A stretch of 64,000 nucleotides of DNA from Nocardia sputorum. GTDB lineage: Bacteria; Actinomycetota; Actinomycetes; Mycobacteriales; Mycobacteriaceae. Each line of letters begins with the position of its first letter. Positions within the stretch are counted from its first letter, which is position 1. The notes beneath the pieces are model-generated. The model was not told where the DNA came from. It saw nothing but the letters and a program-made list of their open reading frames with translations, and did no database searches. The position numbers were made by a program, and so were the translations under genes. The DNA lies in assembly GCF_027924405.1 (NCBI RefSeq), contig NZ_AP026978.1:6386001-6450000 (forward strand), read 5' to 3'. Positions 9,045 through 18,182 of the stretch are shown one piece after another.

Positions 9045-10097
9045 ATGAGCACTGCCGCCGCCTACGCCCTGTCCACCTCCGACGGCTCGTTCGAGAAGGT
9101 CACGATCCAACGCAGGGACCTGGGTCCGCACGACGTGCTGATCGACATCAAGTTCGCGGGCATCTGTCACTCCGACATCCACACCGCCCGCGACGAGTGG
9201 GGCCGGACCCGCTACCCCTGCGTGCCGGGGCACGAGATCGCGGGCGTGGTCGCCGCGGTCGGATCCGCGGTCACCAGGCATCGGGTCGGCGACCGCGTCG
9301 GCGTCGGCTGCATGGTCGATTCCTGCGGGGTCTGCGCGCCGTGCCTGGCCGACGAGGAGCAGTACTGCGCCGCGGGCGCGACCATGACCTACAACACCGC
9401 GGTCGACCCGGCGGTGCAGCCCGGCGGGCACACCCTCGGCGGGTACTCCACGCAGATCGTGGTGACCGAGAACTTCGTGGTCGCCATCCCGGAGGGAATC
9501 GGCTTGGACGTGGCCGCGCCGCTGCTGTGCGCGGGCGTCACGGTGTACTCGCCGCTGCGGCACTGGGGCGCCGGACCGGGCAAGAAGGTCGCGATCATCG
9601 GCATGGGTGGGCTCGGCCACGTCGGGGTGAAGCTCGCGGCCGCCATGGGCGCCGAGGTCACCGTGCTGAGCCACTCGCTGAGCAAGCAGGACGACGGCAA
9701 ACTCTTCGGCGCCAGCGGTTACTACGCGACCAGCGACAAGCAGACCTTCCGCGAGCTGCGCGGGCGGTTCGATCTGATTCTCAACACCGTCTCGGCGGAC
9801 CTGCCCGTGGACGACTACGTGCGCCTGCTGAACCTGGACGGCACCCTGGTGATCCTGGGTCTTCCCGAGAACCCGGTGAGCGTCAAGCCGTTCAATCTCG
9901 CGGGGTACCGCCGTTCGCTGGCGGGCTCGATGATCGGCGGCATCGCCCAGACCCAGGAGATGCTGAACTTCTGCGCCGAGCACGGCATCGGCGCCGAGAT
10001 CGAGCTGATCGCCGCCGACGAGATCGACGGCGCCTACGACCGGGTGGTGGCCAGCGACGTGCGCTACCGGTTCGTCATCGACGTCTCCACCATGTGA
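9045..10097 (+). CDS. zinc-dependent NAD(P) alcohol dehydrogenase (CAD/YahK type)
   Basis: A 350-residue medium-chain dehydrogenase. Catalytic zinc ligands are in GICHSDIH and PGHEIAG; structural zinc cysteines are in [17 protein letters not shown]. The Rossmann glycine motif is [17 protein letters not shown]. The combination, with MTYNTA and GGHTLGGYS, is that of the cinnamyl-alcohol dehydrogenase-like aldehyde reductases, which are broad NADPH-dependent aldehyde reductases. The ATG at 9045 gives the usual family length. Monocistronic by appearance. Confidence 0.92.
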   Translation: MSTAAAYALSTSDGSFEKVTIQRRDLGPHDVLIDIKFAGICHSDIHTARDEWGRTRYPCVPGHEIAGVVAAVGSAVTRHRVGDRVGVGCMVDSCGVCAPCLADEEQYCAAGATMTYNTAVDPAVQPGGHTLGGYSTQIVVTENFVVAIPEGIGLDVAAPLLCAGVTVYSPLRHWGAGPGKKVAIIGMGGLGHVGVKLAAAMGAEVTVLSHSLSKQDDGKLFGASGYYATSDKQTFRELRGRFDLILNTVSADLPVDDYVRLLNLDGTLVILGLPENPVSVKPFNLAGYRRSLAGSMIGGIAQTQEMLNFCAEHGIGAEIELIAADEIDGAYDRVVASDVRYRFVIDVSTM

Positions 10098-10169
10098 GCC
10101 TGCTCGCCGCACCGGCGCGGCCCGCGTCGTCCGGCCGCGAACCGGTCACGGCGTGGGTACCTTGGCGGT

Positions 10170-11360
10170 GTGCCTGTGCAGGACGACGACGAGACGCCAC
10201 CCGCCAACGGCGCCCGGGACATGCCGCCGTGGCTGCCGCGCGCGTTCCTGCTGGCCGCGGCGACGATCACCGGGTTGCTGGCGGCGTTCTGGGTGCTGGA
10301 GCGGCTGCAGGGCCTGCTGACGGTGCTGCTGGTCTCGCTGTTCCTCGCCTTCGCGATCGAGCCCGCCGTGAACTGGCTGGCGCGGCGCGGTATGCGGCGC
10401 GGTCCCGCGACCGGATTGGTGTTCCTCGGCTTGACGGCCCTCGTGGTCGCTTTTCTCTGGACGCTGGGCGCGCTGCTGGTCGAGCAGGTCACCACCTTGG
10501 TGAAGCACGCCCCCGAATACGCCGATCGGGGCGTTGAGTGGATCAACCACACCTTTCACCAGGATCTGTCGAGCACGGACATCCAGAAGTACGCCACCGA
10601 CTGGAGTTCGACCCTGGAGGGCTACCTCACCGGGTTGGCGGGCAACGTCTGGGGCATCGGCACCGCCGCGATCGGGGCGCTCTTCCAGGGGCTGGGCATC
10701 CTGCTGTTCACCTACTACTTCGCCGCCGACGGCCCCCGGATCCGCACCGCCGTCTGCTCGCTGCTGCCGCCGCGTCGCCAGCGGCATGTGTTGCGCGCCT
10801 GGGACATCGCGGTGGAGAAGACCGGCGGCTACATTTTCTCGCGGGGCCTGCTCGCGCTGATCTCGACGCTGGCGCACTACGTGACATTGCGGATACTGGA
10901 CGTGCCGTCCGCGTTCGCCCTCGCGCTGTGGGTCGGCGTGGTCTCCCAGTTCATCCCCACGGTCGGCACCTATCTCGCCGGTGCGCTGCCGGTGATCGTC
11001 GGGCTGGTGCACGGGCCGAGCACCGCGCTGTGGATTCTCGGATTCATCGTGCTCTACCAGCAATTCGAGAACTACGTGCTGCAACCGCGCATCACCGCGA
11101 CCACCTTGGACATGCACGCGGCCGTCGCTTTCGGCGCGGTGCTGGCGGGCGCGGCGCTGCTCGGCGCGACCGGCGCACTGCTCGCCATCCCGGTCACCGC
11201 GACGGTGCAGGCGTTCGCCGGCGCCTACATCCGCCGCTACGACGTGGAGGCCGACGTGGAGGCCGACATCGATCGCGGGGCTGCGCCCAAACGCCGCCGG
11301 AAGTTCGCCAGGCAGTTGACGCTTCGACTGGCCGGGCGGCGCCGCCCGCCCGCGGAGTGA
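10170..11360 (+). CDS. AI-2E family membrane transporter
   Basis: A 396-residue polytopic protein of the AI-2E (YdiK/PerM-like) exporter family. The hydrophobic pattern is typical: two helices at residues about 25-65, one at 75-100, a long hydrophilic segment (about 105-150), then four to five helices to about residue 360. The motifs QFIPTVGTYLAGALPVIVGL and LQPRITATTLDMHAA are the conserved C-terminal signatures. The family exports diverse small molecules; the name does not prove AI-2 transport. The charged tail EADVEADIDR ends the protein. GTG start at 10170. Confidence 0.9.
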   Translation: MPVQDDDETPPANGARDMPPWLPRAFLLAAATITGLLAAFWVLERLQGLLTVLLVSLFLAFAIEPAVNWLARRGMRRGPATGLVFLGLTALVVAFLWTLGALLVEQVTTLVKHAPEYADRGVEWINHTFHQDLSSTDIQKYATDWSSTLEGYLTGLAGNVWGIGTAAIGALFQGLGILLFTYYFAADGPRIRTAVCSLLPPRRQRHVLRAWDIAVEKTGGYIFSRGLLALISTLAHYVTLRILDVPSAFALALWVGVVSQFIPTVGTYLAGALPVIVGLVHGPSTALWILGFIVLYQQFENYVLQPRITATTLDMHAAVAFGAVLAGAALLGATGALLAIPVTATVQAFAGAYIRRYDVEADVEADIDRGAAPKRRRKFARQLTLRLAGRRRPPAE

Positions 11361-11374
11361 GCCCGGGCGCGTAG

Positions 11375-12670
11375 TCAGGCGGCGCGAACCGCGGCCAACG
11401 TCCGCGTCAGCGCCTGGCCCACCTCCCCCATCTGGGCCCGGCTGTGGCGCGCGGTGTCGTACTCCACCTGAATGGTCATCCGGTCGCCGACAGTGAACAC
11501 GGTCAGCTTCGGCGGCATGCCCGCCGCCATGGCGAAGACGTCGTTGCGGATGATCCGCAAACCTGGCGGGGTCGAAAGTGCTGGCAGGCGACCGATATTC
11601 GAGATGGCGAAGGTATTCGGCGACGAGAACAGCGCGGCCGTCGCCGGATCGGGGACCCGCTGGGCGGCGAGCATGATCAGCAGCGCCTCTCGGCGCTCGA
11701 TCGAGGCGCGCATGCCCGAAGCCACCGCGTGCGCCAGCGCGATCGGGTCGGCTTCCGATTCGACCAGCGCGAACGTGCCGACTCCCGAGACGCAGTTGAG
11801 GACGGTGCTCGCGGGGAGCGGCGGCACGAGGTCCGCGCGGACGTCGACCGCGTGACCGCAGATCATCGGCAGCGCTCCGGCCGACGACTCCAGTCGCGCG
11901 CGGAAGGCGGCGAGCGCCGCCCCGGTGATCAGGCTGTTCACCGAGACACCGTGGACGCGCGCGGCGGCGACCACCGCGGCGGTTTCGGTGTCGTCCAGTT
12001 CGACACGGTCCAGGGTCAACCGGTTCCGCTGCGCGCCGTCGCCGTGTTCGGGTAGGTGCCGCGGCGCGAGATCGGGGCTCATCATGGCCGCGCCCGCGCG
12101 CATCAGGTCGAGTAGCCCCGCGACCTCCGCGTCGGAGACGATGCGCGCCAGCCTGGTGTCCATCGCCTCGGGCAGCCGCTGATCCGGATCGGCCGCCGGT
12201 GCGGGCGCGCCCGTCACCTGTGCGGTGTAGCGCTCCCACAGCTCGGTGAGCAGCGCGAAAGCGGATCTGCCATCGGCGATGCCATGGTGGATGGCCAGCA
12301 CGATCCGATCGCGGTCGCCGTCGCGCAGGAGATGCGCGTGGAACAACCCGTCGGTCCAGTCCTGCGGAGTGTTCACCAATTCCAGGTATTCGGGCTCGCC
12401 GCCCTCGGCGATCGTCAAGCGCGGCCGATAGGAATCGTCGCGCCGGAAGCGTTTCACACCCTCGGCGTCGACCACCTGGTTGCTGCGCAGAAGTGGATGT
12501 GCGGCCGCGAGTTCGGCGAGTACGCGGCGCACCGCGGACACGTCGAGGCCGCCTCGCACCGTCGAACCGACGAACAGCGGCATGCCACCCACCGGCACGC
12601 TGCCGATTCTGGTGCCGGAGCCGAAGTAGCTGTTTTCGAATGGGGACAGGGGGCGCTGAGCGGTCATCAT
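11375..12670 (-). CDS. PapA-like / condensation-domain acyltransferase
   Basis: A 431-residue protein of the condensation-domain superfamily related to the mycobacterial PapA5 acyltransferases. The catalytic motif is AIHHGIADGRSAF (HHxxxDG) at about residue 119. PLSPFENSYFGSG at the start and the C-terminal PNTFAISNIGRL and MTIQVEYDTARHS are also typical. Such enzymes transfer acyl chains to alcohols in lipid assembly; the substrate here is unknown. The start at 12670 (or ATG at 12667) follows AAGGA. It is divergent from a TetR gene across two palindromic sites, which implies repression by that regulator. Confidence 0.82.
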   Translation of the reverse strand: MMTAQRPLSPFENSYFGSGTRIGSVPVGGMPLFVGSTVRGGLDVSAVRRVLAELAAAHPLLRSNQVVDAEGVKRFRRDDSYRPRLTIAEGGEPEYLELVNTPQDWTDGLFHAHLLRDGDRDRIVLAIHHGIADGRSAFALLTELWERYTAQVTGAPAPAADPDQRLPEAMDTRLARIVSDAEVAGLLDLMRAGAAMMSPDLAPRHLPEHGDGAQRNRLTLDRVELDDTETAAVVAAARVHGVSVNSLITGAALAAFRARLESSAGALPMICGHAVDVRADLVPPLPASTVLNCVSGVGTFALVESEADPIALAHAVASGMRASIERREALLIMLAAQRVPDPATAALFSSPNTFAISNIGRLPALSTPPGLRIIRNDVFAMAAGMPPKLTVFTVGDRMTIQVEYDTARHSRAQMGEVGQALTRTLAAVRAA

Positions 12671-12710
12671 CTCGTTCCTTCTCGTACCGGCGACGAATCC
12701 AACATACGCA

Positions 12711-12752
12711 CGTTTCAAACGCTTGTCACATACGTCTGTTTGAAACGTACGT
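12711..12752. promoter_or_regulatory. two palindromic operators between acyltransferase and TetR genes
   Basis: Site A at 12711-12721 is CGTTTCAAACG, a palindrome around one base. Site B at 12732-12752 is ACGTnnGTTTnAAACnnACGT, a 21-base near-palindrome with the same GTTTnAAAC core. The centres are 26 bases apart. Both lie between the divergent starts at 12670 and 12790. Confidence 0.7.
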
Positions 12753-12789
12753 AAGAAACAGGCGTATGGCCACTTGCTAAGGTGCTCGA

Positions 12790-13356
12790 GTGGGAACCCG
12801 CGAAGACCTTCTCGCCGCGGCCAAGCAGTGCTTGGCCGAGCTCGGCTACGCACGCACGACCGTGCGCGAGATAGTCGCCGCCTCCGGCAGCAACCTGGCC
12901 GCGATCAACTACCACTTCGGCACCCGGGACAAACTGCTCAACCAGGCGATGATCGAATCGAGCGCGGAGGCGGTGCAGCGGATCGCCGCCGCCTTGCCCC
13001 AGGACGGCCTCGATACGCCCGCGACACGCCTGGAAGTCTTCTGGCGCGAGCTAATCGCGTCGTTCACCGAAGACCGGCCGCTCTGGTCGGCGAATATCGA
13101 AGGCATCGCGCAGGCGCTGCACTCCCCCGAGGTACGCGCGGAGCTGGCGACCGCACAGGAACGCGCGCGCGAGCAGATCTGGCAGCTGTTCGGCCCGACC
13201 CGCGGTGCGGACGCCGACCGCGCCGTAGGCGCGGTGCTGCACGCGCTGATCGGCGGACTCATGGCTCAGTGGTTGGTCGATCCCGAACACGCGCCGTCGC
13301 CCGACGACCTGATCGCCGGATTGCGCACGCTCGCAAACGAGATCAGCGCGGACTGA
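12790..13356 (+). CDS. TetR-family regulator
   Basis: A 188-residue TetR protein. The helix-turn-helix reads TTVREIVAASGSNLAAINYH with FGTRDKLLNQAM after it, the pattern of the CecR/YbiH type subgroup whose recognition helix contains AAINYHFG. The C-terminal domain has LIGGLMAQWLVDPEHAP, a common end of this family. Divergent from the acyltransferase; the GTTTnAAAC palindromes are the predicted operators. GTG start. Confidence 0.9.
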   Translation: MGTREDLLAAAKQCLAELGYARTTVREIVAASGSNLAAINYHFGTRDKLLNQAMIESSAEAVQRIAAALPQDGLDTPATRLEVFWRELIASFTEDRPLWSANIEGIAQALHSPEVRAELATAQERAREQIWQLFGPTRGADADRAVGAVLHALIGGLMAQWLVDPEHAPSPDDLIAGLRTLANEISAD

Positions 13357-13385
13357 ACCGTCCCGCGCCCGGCGTATCCCACGCC

Positions 13386-14795
13386 ATGGGTAGCCAGGGA
13401 TCGCGCGCCGATGTAGAACTTCTCGGAAAGGATTCGCACCGACTCGGTGCCGAAGGCTGGATGGGAACAATGCTGAAGCGGCCGCCGGACCTGGCCTTCG
13501 ATCTCGGCAAGATGCACCGCAGGCGCAACGATGTGGCGGCCGCGCGCGAGGCGTTCCAGATCGCCATCGCCTCCGGCCATCCGAACTGGGCGCCGCTGGC
13601 CGCCGCGGAGCTGGGCGGACTGCTCAGCGCGGCGGGCGACAAGCCCGCCGCGGAAGGCGCGTACCACGTCGCGGTCGATTCCGGGCACGAAGACGCGGCG
13701 CCGCGCGCGGCCTACAACCTCGGCCTGCTGCTGGCCGAACGCGGCGATACCGCGGCGGCCGAAGCGATGTACGAACGCGCCGCCGAATCCGGCCATCCCG
13801 ACGCCGCGCCGCGGGCCTGGATCAATCTCGGTTACTCACGCGCCAAGCGCGGGGACGCGGACGCGGCGCGCACGGCCTACCGGCACGCGATCGAGGCGGG
13901 TCCCGGCGACATCGCCCGGCTCGCGCTGTCCAACCTGGCGTACCTCCTGCGCACCGAGGACGACCTGGACGGCGTGAAAGCCGCCTACCGCACGGTCATC
14001 GACGGCTGGCCCGCCGATCAGTCGCTCATCGTCGCGGGTGACCTGGTCCAGCATCTGAGCGAGGCGGGCGATCTCGCGGGGGCCAGGGAGATCAGCCGGT
14101 CGCTGGCCGAATCGGACGATCCCGCGGTCGCCGCACGCGCCAGCTTCGACGTCGGAGTGTTCAGCGAGCGGCTCGGTGAGCCGGACGTGGCGCTGGCGGC
14201 CTTCCAGCGTGCGCTCGACTCGACGGACGCCGAAGCGCGAGTTCGCGCGGCGGCCGCGCTCGCGCCGATCTATCACGAACGCGCCGCGACCGTGCTGCGC
14301 GAGACGGACTGGGCGGCGCTGGCGCACGCCGACGGACCGGCGGTCGATGCTCCGGCCATGCTCGCCGACCTGATCGGGACGGCCGTCGAGGACCAGGTGC
14401 GCGGCATCGTCTTCCTCTTCTCCGCCGTCCTGCACCAGGGATCGATCTACTCCGTCACCGCGCCCGCCGCCGAGGTCGTGCTCGGCGCCCTGCTGCACGA
14501 GCGCACCGACGTGGCCTATGCCCGCGCCTGGGTGCGCGAGCCGCAACCGCTGCGCTTGGAGCTGCTCAACTGGCTGCACGAGGTGATGGCCACCGCGGCA
14601 TGGCAATCCGCCGCCGAAGACGACGCCGAGCTCACCACGGCCGACCGCGCCGCCGCCGCGGCCTGCTTGGCGCTGCTGCCGCGTGTGCGTGCCGCGACAT
14701 CGGCCGCACTGGCCATGGCCGAGGCCGAGGCGGTGGCCAACGCCGCCACCGAAGTGCTCGCGACGCTCAGCGCGCTGCCCGCCGTCAGCGGGTGA
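13386..14795 (+). CDS. tetratricopeptide-repeat protein
   Basis: A 469-residue protein made mostly of TPR/Sel1-like helical repeats. At least seven repeats of about 34-36 residues run from about residue 35 to 300, with recurring forms such as SGHPNWAPLAAAELGGLL and SGHPDAAPRAWINLGYSRA. The C-terminal 150 residues are helical with no motif I recognise. No signal peptide or membrane helix, so a cytosolic scaffold is likely. Alternative starts are 13461 and 13470. It follows the TetR gene by 29 bases and may be co-transcribed. Its stop overlaps the convergent TetR gene by 11 bases. Confidence 0.8.
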   Translation: MGSQGSRADVELLGKDSHRLGAEGWMGTMLKRPPDLAFDLGKMHRRRNDVAAAREAFQIAIASGHPNWAPLAAAELGGLLSAAGDKPAAEGAYHVAVDSGHEDAAPRAAYNLGLLLAERGDTAAAEAMYERAAESGHPDAAPRAWINLGYSRAKRGDADAARTAYRHAIEAGPGDIARLALSNLAYLLRTEDDLDGVKAAYRTVIDGWPADQSLIVAGDLVQHLSEAGDLAGAREISRSLAESDDPAVAARASFDVGVFSERLGEPDVALAAFQRALDSTDAEARVRAAAALAPIYHERAATVLRETDWAALAHADGPAVDAPAMLADLIGTAVEDQVRGIVFLFSAVLHQGSIYSVTAPAAEVVLGALLHERTDVAYARAWVREPQPLRLELLNWLHEVMATAAWQSAAEDDAELTTADRAAAAACLALLPRVRAATSAALAMAEAEAVANAATEVLATLSALPAVSG

Positions 14796-15351
14796 TCGCG
14801 CTGAGCACCGCCGCGACCGACTGCTCGGCGAGTTCGTCGGTCAGCGGCAGGTGCCCGAACAACGCTCGGTAGTAGATCGGCGCGGCGACCGCGTCCAGCA
14901 CGAAGTCCAGATCGATGCCGGGGTCCACTTCGCCGCGCGCGACGGCCGCTCGCAGCGCTGTCGCCGTGGTCCGCCGCCGCGGTTCGAAGACGGTGCTCAG
15001 GAAGTGGGCACGCAACCGCTCGTCCCCCGCCAAGTCGGCGACCAGCGCGGGCAGTACCCGGTGCAGCGAGGTGTCGCGCAGTGCGGCGACGAGATCGCGC
15101 ATCGCGCGGGTCAGGTCGGCGCGCAGGTCGCCGGTGTCCTGGGTGGGGTGCAGGCCCAGCAGTCCGGCGACCACGTCGACCACCAGATGCCGCTTCGAAG
15201 GCCACCTGCGGTAGATCGCGGGACGGTGCAGACCCGCCTTGGCCGCGACCTGGCCGATGGACAGATCCGCGTATCCGACCTCGTCGAGCAGTTCCCGCGC
15301 GGCAGCGAGCACCGCGGCGTCGATGCGGTCGTCGCGGGTTCGTCCCGCCAT
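14785..15351 (-). CDS. TetR-family regulator, second gene of a VOC-TetR operon
   Basis: A 188-residue repressor with helix-turn-helix YADLSIGQVAAKAGLHRPAI followed by YRRWPSKRHLVVDVV. The C-terminus has the TetR_C_16-like helices ending in DAVAAPIYYRALFGHLPL. Its ATG at 15351 shares bases with the stop of the upstream VOC gene, so the two are translationally coupled. A 16-base palindrome upstream of the VOC gene is a probable autoregulatory site. Confidence 0.9.
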   Translation of the reverse strand: MAGRTRDDRIDAAVLAAARELLDEVGYADLSIGQVAAKAGLHRPAIYRRWPSKRHLVVDVVAGLLGLHPTQDTGDLRADLTRAMRDLVAALRDTSLHRVLPALVADLAGDERLRAHFLSTVFEPRRRTTATALRAAVARGEVDPGIDLDFVLDAVAAPIYYRALFGHLPLTDELAEQSVAAVLSAITR

Positions 15352-15773
15352 CAGAAGACCGGCCGCGGCATCAGCACGACGCGCCAGCCATCCGGATCGG
15401 GAAAGGTCAAGCCGCCGTTGGCCGCCCAGAACGGATTCTCGGCTGGCACCGGTTCGACGCCGAACTCGCCGAGCCGCTGCGCCACGTCGTACATGTCCGT
15501 CTCGCCCGCGAAGTAGAGCACCAGCAGGTTCTCCGCGCTGGGCGCGTCGCCGGGGCTGCCGTGCACGTGGGTGGTGAATTCCAAGTGGTAGGCGGCTCCG
15601 GGCAAGCCGAGCATCACCCCGTCGTAGCCGGCGTGGTCACGGAATCGGTAGAGCTCGCGCAGGCCGAGCCCGTCGACATAGAACCGCACCACCTCGTCGA
15701 GCCGGTCGGTCGGGCGGGCGATCCGGACCTGCGCGACGCGCAGCGATTCCGGCCAGCTGTTGTCGGTGTCCAC
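15351..15773 (-). CDS. VOC-family (glyoxalase-like) protein
   Basis: A 140-residue protein with two VOC half-barrels. The first contains RLDEVVRFYVDGLGLRELYR and GAAYHLEFTTH, the second YDVAQRLGEFGVEPVPAENP and FPDPDGWRVVLMPRP. Potential metal ligands are His in YHLEF and the C-terminal acidic positions, but the chemistry cannot be named. First gene of an operon with a TetR regulator, so it may detoxify or bind the regulator's ligand. Confidence 0.85.
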   Translation of the reverse strand: MDTDNSWPESLRVAQVRIARPTDRLDEVVRFYVDGLGLRELYRFRDHAGYDGVMLGLPGAAYHLEFTTHVHGSPGDAPSAENLLVLYFAGETDMYDVAQRLGEFGVEPVPAENPFWAANGGLTFPDPDGWRVVLMPRPVF

Positions 15774-15784
15774 ACCCGAAACAA

Positions 15785-15800
15785 TACAGTACGTACTGTA
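15785..15800. promoter_or_regulatory. 16-base palindrome upstream of the VOC-TetR operon
   Basis: TACAGTACGTACTGTA is a perfect palindrome 12 bases before the VOC start. Position and symmetry fit a binding site for the TetR protein encoded by the second gene. Confidence 0.65.
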
Positions 15801-15875
15801 CTGAAATGAGGTCGGAATATGGCGAGGGCCGCCTCGTCCGGTCGAACGTAGACGGCCCTCGGTGCGTGTCTGTCC

Positions 15876-18182
15876 CTACTCGGCGGACTCCACCCGCCTG
15901 CGGATGCGGCGCGCCGCGGCGACCATGTTCCGCAGCGACGGTTCGAGCTGCCAGTAGTGCCGGGTCTTCAGACCGCCGTCGGGATTGGCCCACAACCGCT
16001 GCGGCGTCACGGCCGCGGCCGCCGCGGTGAGCAATTCGTCCAGCTCGTCGATGTCCGGGATGCGCGCCGACCGGCTCTCGTACACGCCGGGGCCGACGCC
16101 GTGGCTCAGGCCGTGCCCGGAGGCGCAGTCCTCCTTCAGCGCCCGCAGCACCCACTCGATCGAGCGGGTCGCCACGATGGCGGTGACGTCGGCGTCGAGC
16201 TGCTCGATCGCCTCGACCACCTCGGCGCGGCCGGAATAGCCGATGTGCGTGTGGATCTGGGTCTCCGCCTGCACCCCGGAGGTGGCCAGCCGGAACGCGC
16301 CGATCGCCCAGCGCAGGTACTCGGCGCGGCCCTCCGGCCGCAGCGGCAGCATTTCCCGGATCGCGGGCTCGTCGACCTGGATGATCGCGATGCCCGCCTT
16401 CTCCAGGTCCACCACCTCGTCCCGGATGGCCAGCGCCACCTGGTCGGCGGTCTCGTGCAGCGGCTGGTCCTGCCGGACGAAGGAACGGGCGATCATCGTG
16501 ACCGGACCGGTGACCATGCCCTTGACCGGCTTGTCGGTGAGCGACTGCGCGTAGGTGATCCACTCCACCGACATCGGCGCGGGGCGCGAGACGTCGCCGT
16601 AGATGATCGGCGGCCGCACACACCGCGACCCGTACACCTGCACCCAGCCGAAGTGGGTGGTCGCGAAGCCGTCGAGCAGCTCGGCGAAGTACTGGATCAT
16701 GTCGTTGCGCTCGTGCTCGCCGTGCACCAGCACATCCAGGCCGATGTCCTCCTGCAAGCGGATCGTCGCCTCGATCTCGGCTTCGATCCGCTTGCGGTAC
16801 TCCTCGTAGGACAACCGGCCCTGACCGAGTTCGTAGCGCGCCTGACGGATCCGGGCGGTCTGCGGGAACGAACCGAGCGTGGTCGCGGGCACCGGCGGCA
16901 GGTTCAGCTTGCGCTGCTGGGCTTCCCGGCGCACCTCGTAGGGCTCCCGCGAGCGCATGTCCGGCGTGACCGCGTAGACCCGCTGCCGCACCGCGTGCTT
17001 CTGCTTGAAGTGCACCTCGGTGGGCCGCTTGCGCCACTTGTCCGACGGGCCTTCGGTGAGCGCCTTGGCGAGCGAGACCACCTCGCCCACCTTCTGTTTC
17101 GCGAACGCAAGCCGGTCGGCGACGTGGCCCTCGATGTCGTATTCGATCAGCAGGTCGTAGGGCACGTGCAGCAGCGTGGTCCCGGTCGAGACGACCAGGT
17201 CCGGGCACACCTGGGCCAGCTCGTTGAGGTATTCCAGCGTGACGTAGCGGTCCGCGCGCCACACGTTGCGTCCGCTGATCACCCCCGCGTACAGGCGCTT
17301 GCGACGGATGCCGGGCACCTCGGCGAGATCCTCGGGACGAATCCGGTGGCTGGCCAGGTCCAAGCCGATCGCCTCGACGTTGGTGCCTGCGAGAATGGTC
17401 AGCGCCTCACCGAAATCGCCGTACTGGCCGGTGACCAGGATGCGCGGGCGCAGCGGAGCCCTGCCCAGCCGGTGATAGGCCGCCTCGAACGCCGCCAGCT
17501 CGGCGGGCGTGCGCTCGCTGGTGAACGCGGGCTCGTCCAGCTGCACGCAGGTGGCGCCGCGCTTGGCGAGGATCTCGAACAGTTCCTCGTAGACCGGCAG
17601 CAGCTTGTCCAGCAGGCTCAGCGTGTCGAATCCGCCCGACTCGCCGGGGATGTGGCCCGCCTTGGACAACAGCAGCAACGACACCGGGCCGATCACGACC
17701 GGCCGCAGTTCGATGTCGACCGCCTTCGCGCGATCGAATTCGTCGAGCAGGGCCTCGGGATGCAGCGAGAACTCGGTGTCGGCGTCCACTTCCGGCTGGC
17801 GGTAGTGGTAATTCGTGCCGAAGAACCGAACCAGTTCCAGCGGCGGCAGGTCCGGGCGGCCGCGCGCCATGAGGAAGTAGAAGTCCAGCGGATGCAGGCC
17901 CTCGCGGTACGGCTCGAACCGCCTCGGCACCGCGCCGAACAGCAGCGCGTTGTCCAGCACGTGGTCGTAGAACGAGAAGGTGTTGCCCGGCACCTGGGTC
18001 AGGCCCGTGGCGGCCAGCTCGTTGAACTGGGTCTCCTGGATCTCGCGGCCCACCGCCAGCAATTCCTCGCGATCGAGCGAACCGTGCCAGTAGGCCTCCA
18101 GCGCCCGCTTGAGCTCGCGGTGCGGCCCGATTCTGGGATAGCCGAGGATGCTCGACCCGTAGCCGTCGGTCACGTTCACCAT
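15876..18182 (-). CDS. metE: MetE-family (cobalamin-independent methionine synthase) protein with altered zinc site
   Basis: A 768-residue protein with both MetE barrels. The N-terminal half starts SSILGYPRIGPHRELKRALE and the C-terminal half has TTLGSFPQTARIRQAR, VHGEHERNDMIQYFAELL, YGSRCVRPPIIYGDVSRP and SLTDKPVKGMVTGPVTM, all typical. However, the zinc site known from E. coli MetE (His641, Cys643, Glu665, Cys726) is not intact. The usual IHTHxCY reads IHTHIGY (His646 kept, Gly648 in place of Cys), the Glu position is Val670 (AIVATRS), and NPDCGLKTR is NPDGGLKTR (Gly736). It may be a divergent paralogue with changed chemistry rather than a working methionine synthase. Nothing nearby shows its partner pathway. 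Confidence 0.85.
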   Translation of the reverse strand: MVNVTDGYGSSILGYPRIGPHRELKRALEAYWHGSLDREELLAVGREIQETQFNELAATGLTQVPGNTFSFYDHVLDNALLFGAVPRRFEPYREGLHPLDFYFLMARGRPDLPPLELVRFFGTNYHYRQPEVDADTEFSLHPEALLDEFDRAKAVDIELRPVVIGPVSLLLLSKAGHIPGESGGFDTLSLLDKLLPVYEELFEILAKRGATCVQLDEPAFTSERTPAELAAFEAAYHRLGRAPLRPRILVTGQYGDFGEALTILAGTNVEAIGLDLASHRIRPEDLAEVPGIRRKRLYAGVISGRNVWRADRYVTLEYLNELAQVCPDLVVSTGTTLLHVPYDLLIEYDIEGHVADRLAFAKQKVGEVVSLAKALTEGPSDKWRKRPTEVHFKQKHAVRQRVYAVTPDMRSREPYEVRREAQQRKLNLPPVPATTLGSFPQTARIRQARYELGQGRLSYEEYRKRIEAEIEATIRLQEDIGLDVLVHGEHERNDMIQYFAELLDGFATTHFGWVQVYGSRCVRPPIIYGDVSRPAPMSVEWITYAQSLTDKPVKGMVTGPVTMIARSFVRQDQPLHETADQVALAIRDEVVDLEKAGIAIIQVDEPAIREMLPLRPEGRAEYLRWAIGAFRLATSGVQAETQIHTHIGYSGRAEVVEAIEQLDADVTAIVATRSIEWVLRALKEDCASGHGLSHGVGPGVYESRSARIPDIDELDELLTAAAAAVTPQRLWANPDGGLKTRHYWQLEPSLRNMVAAARRIRRRVESAE

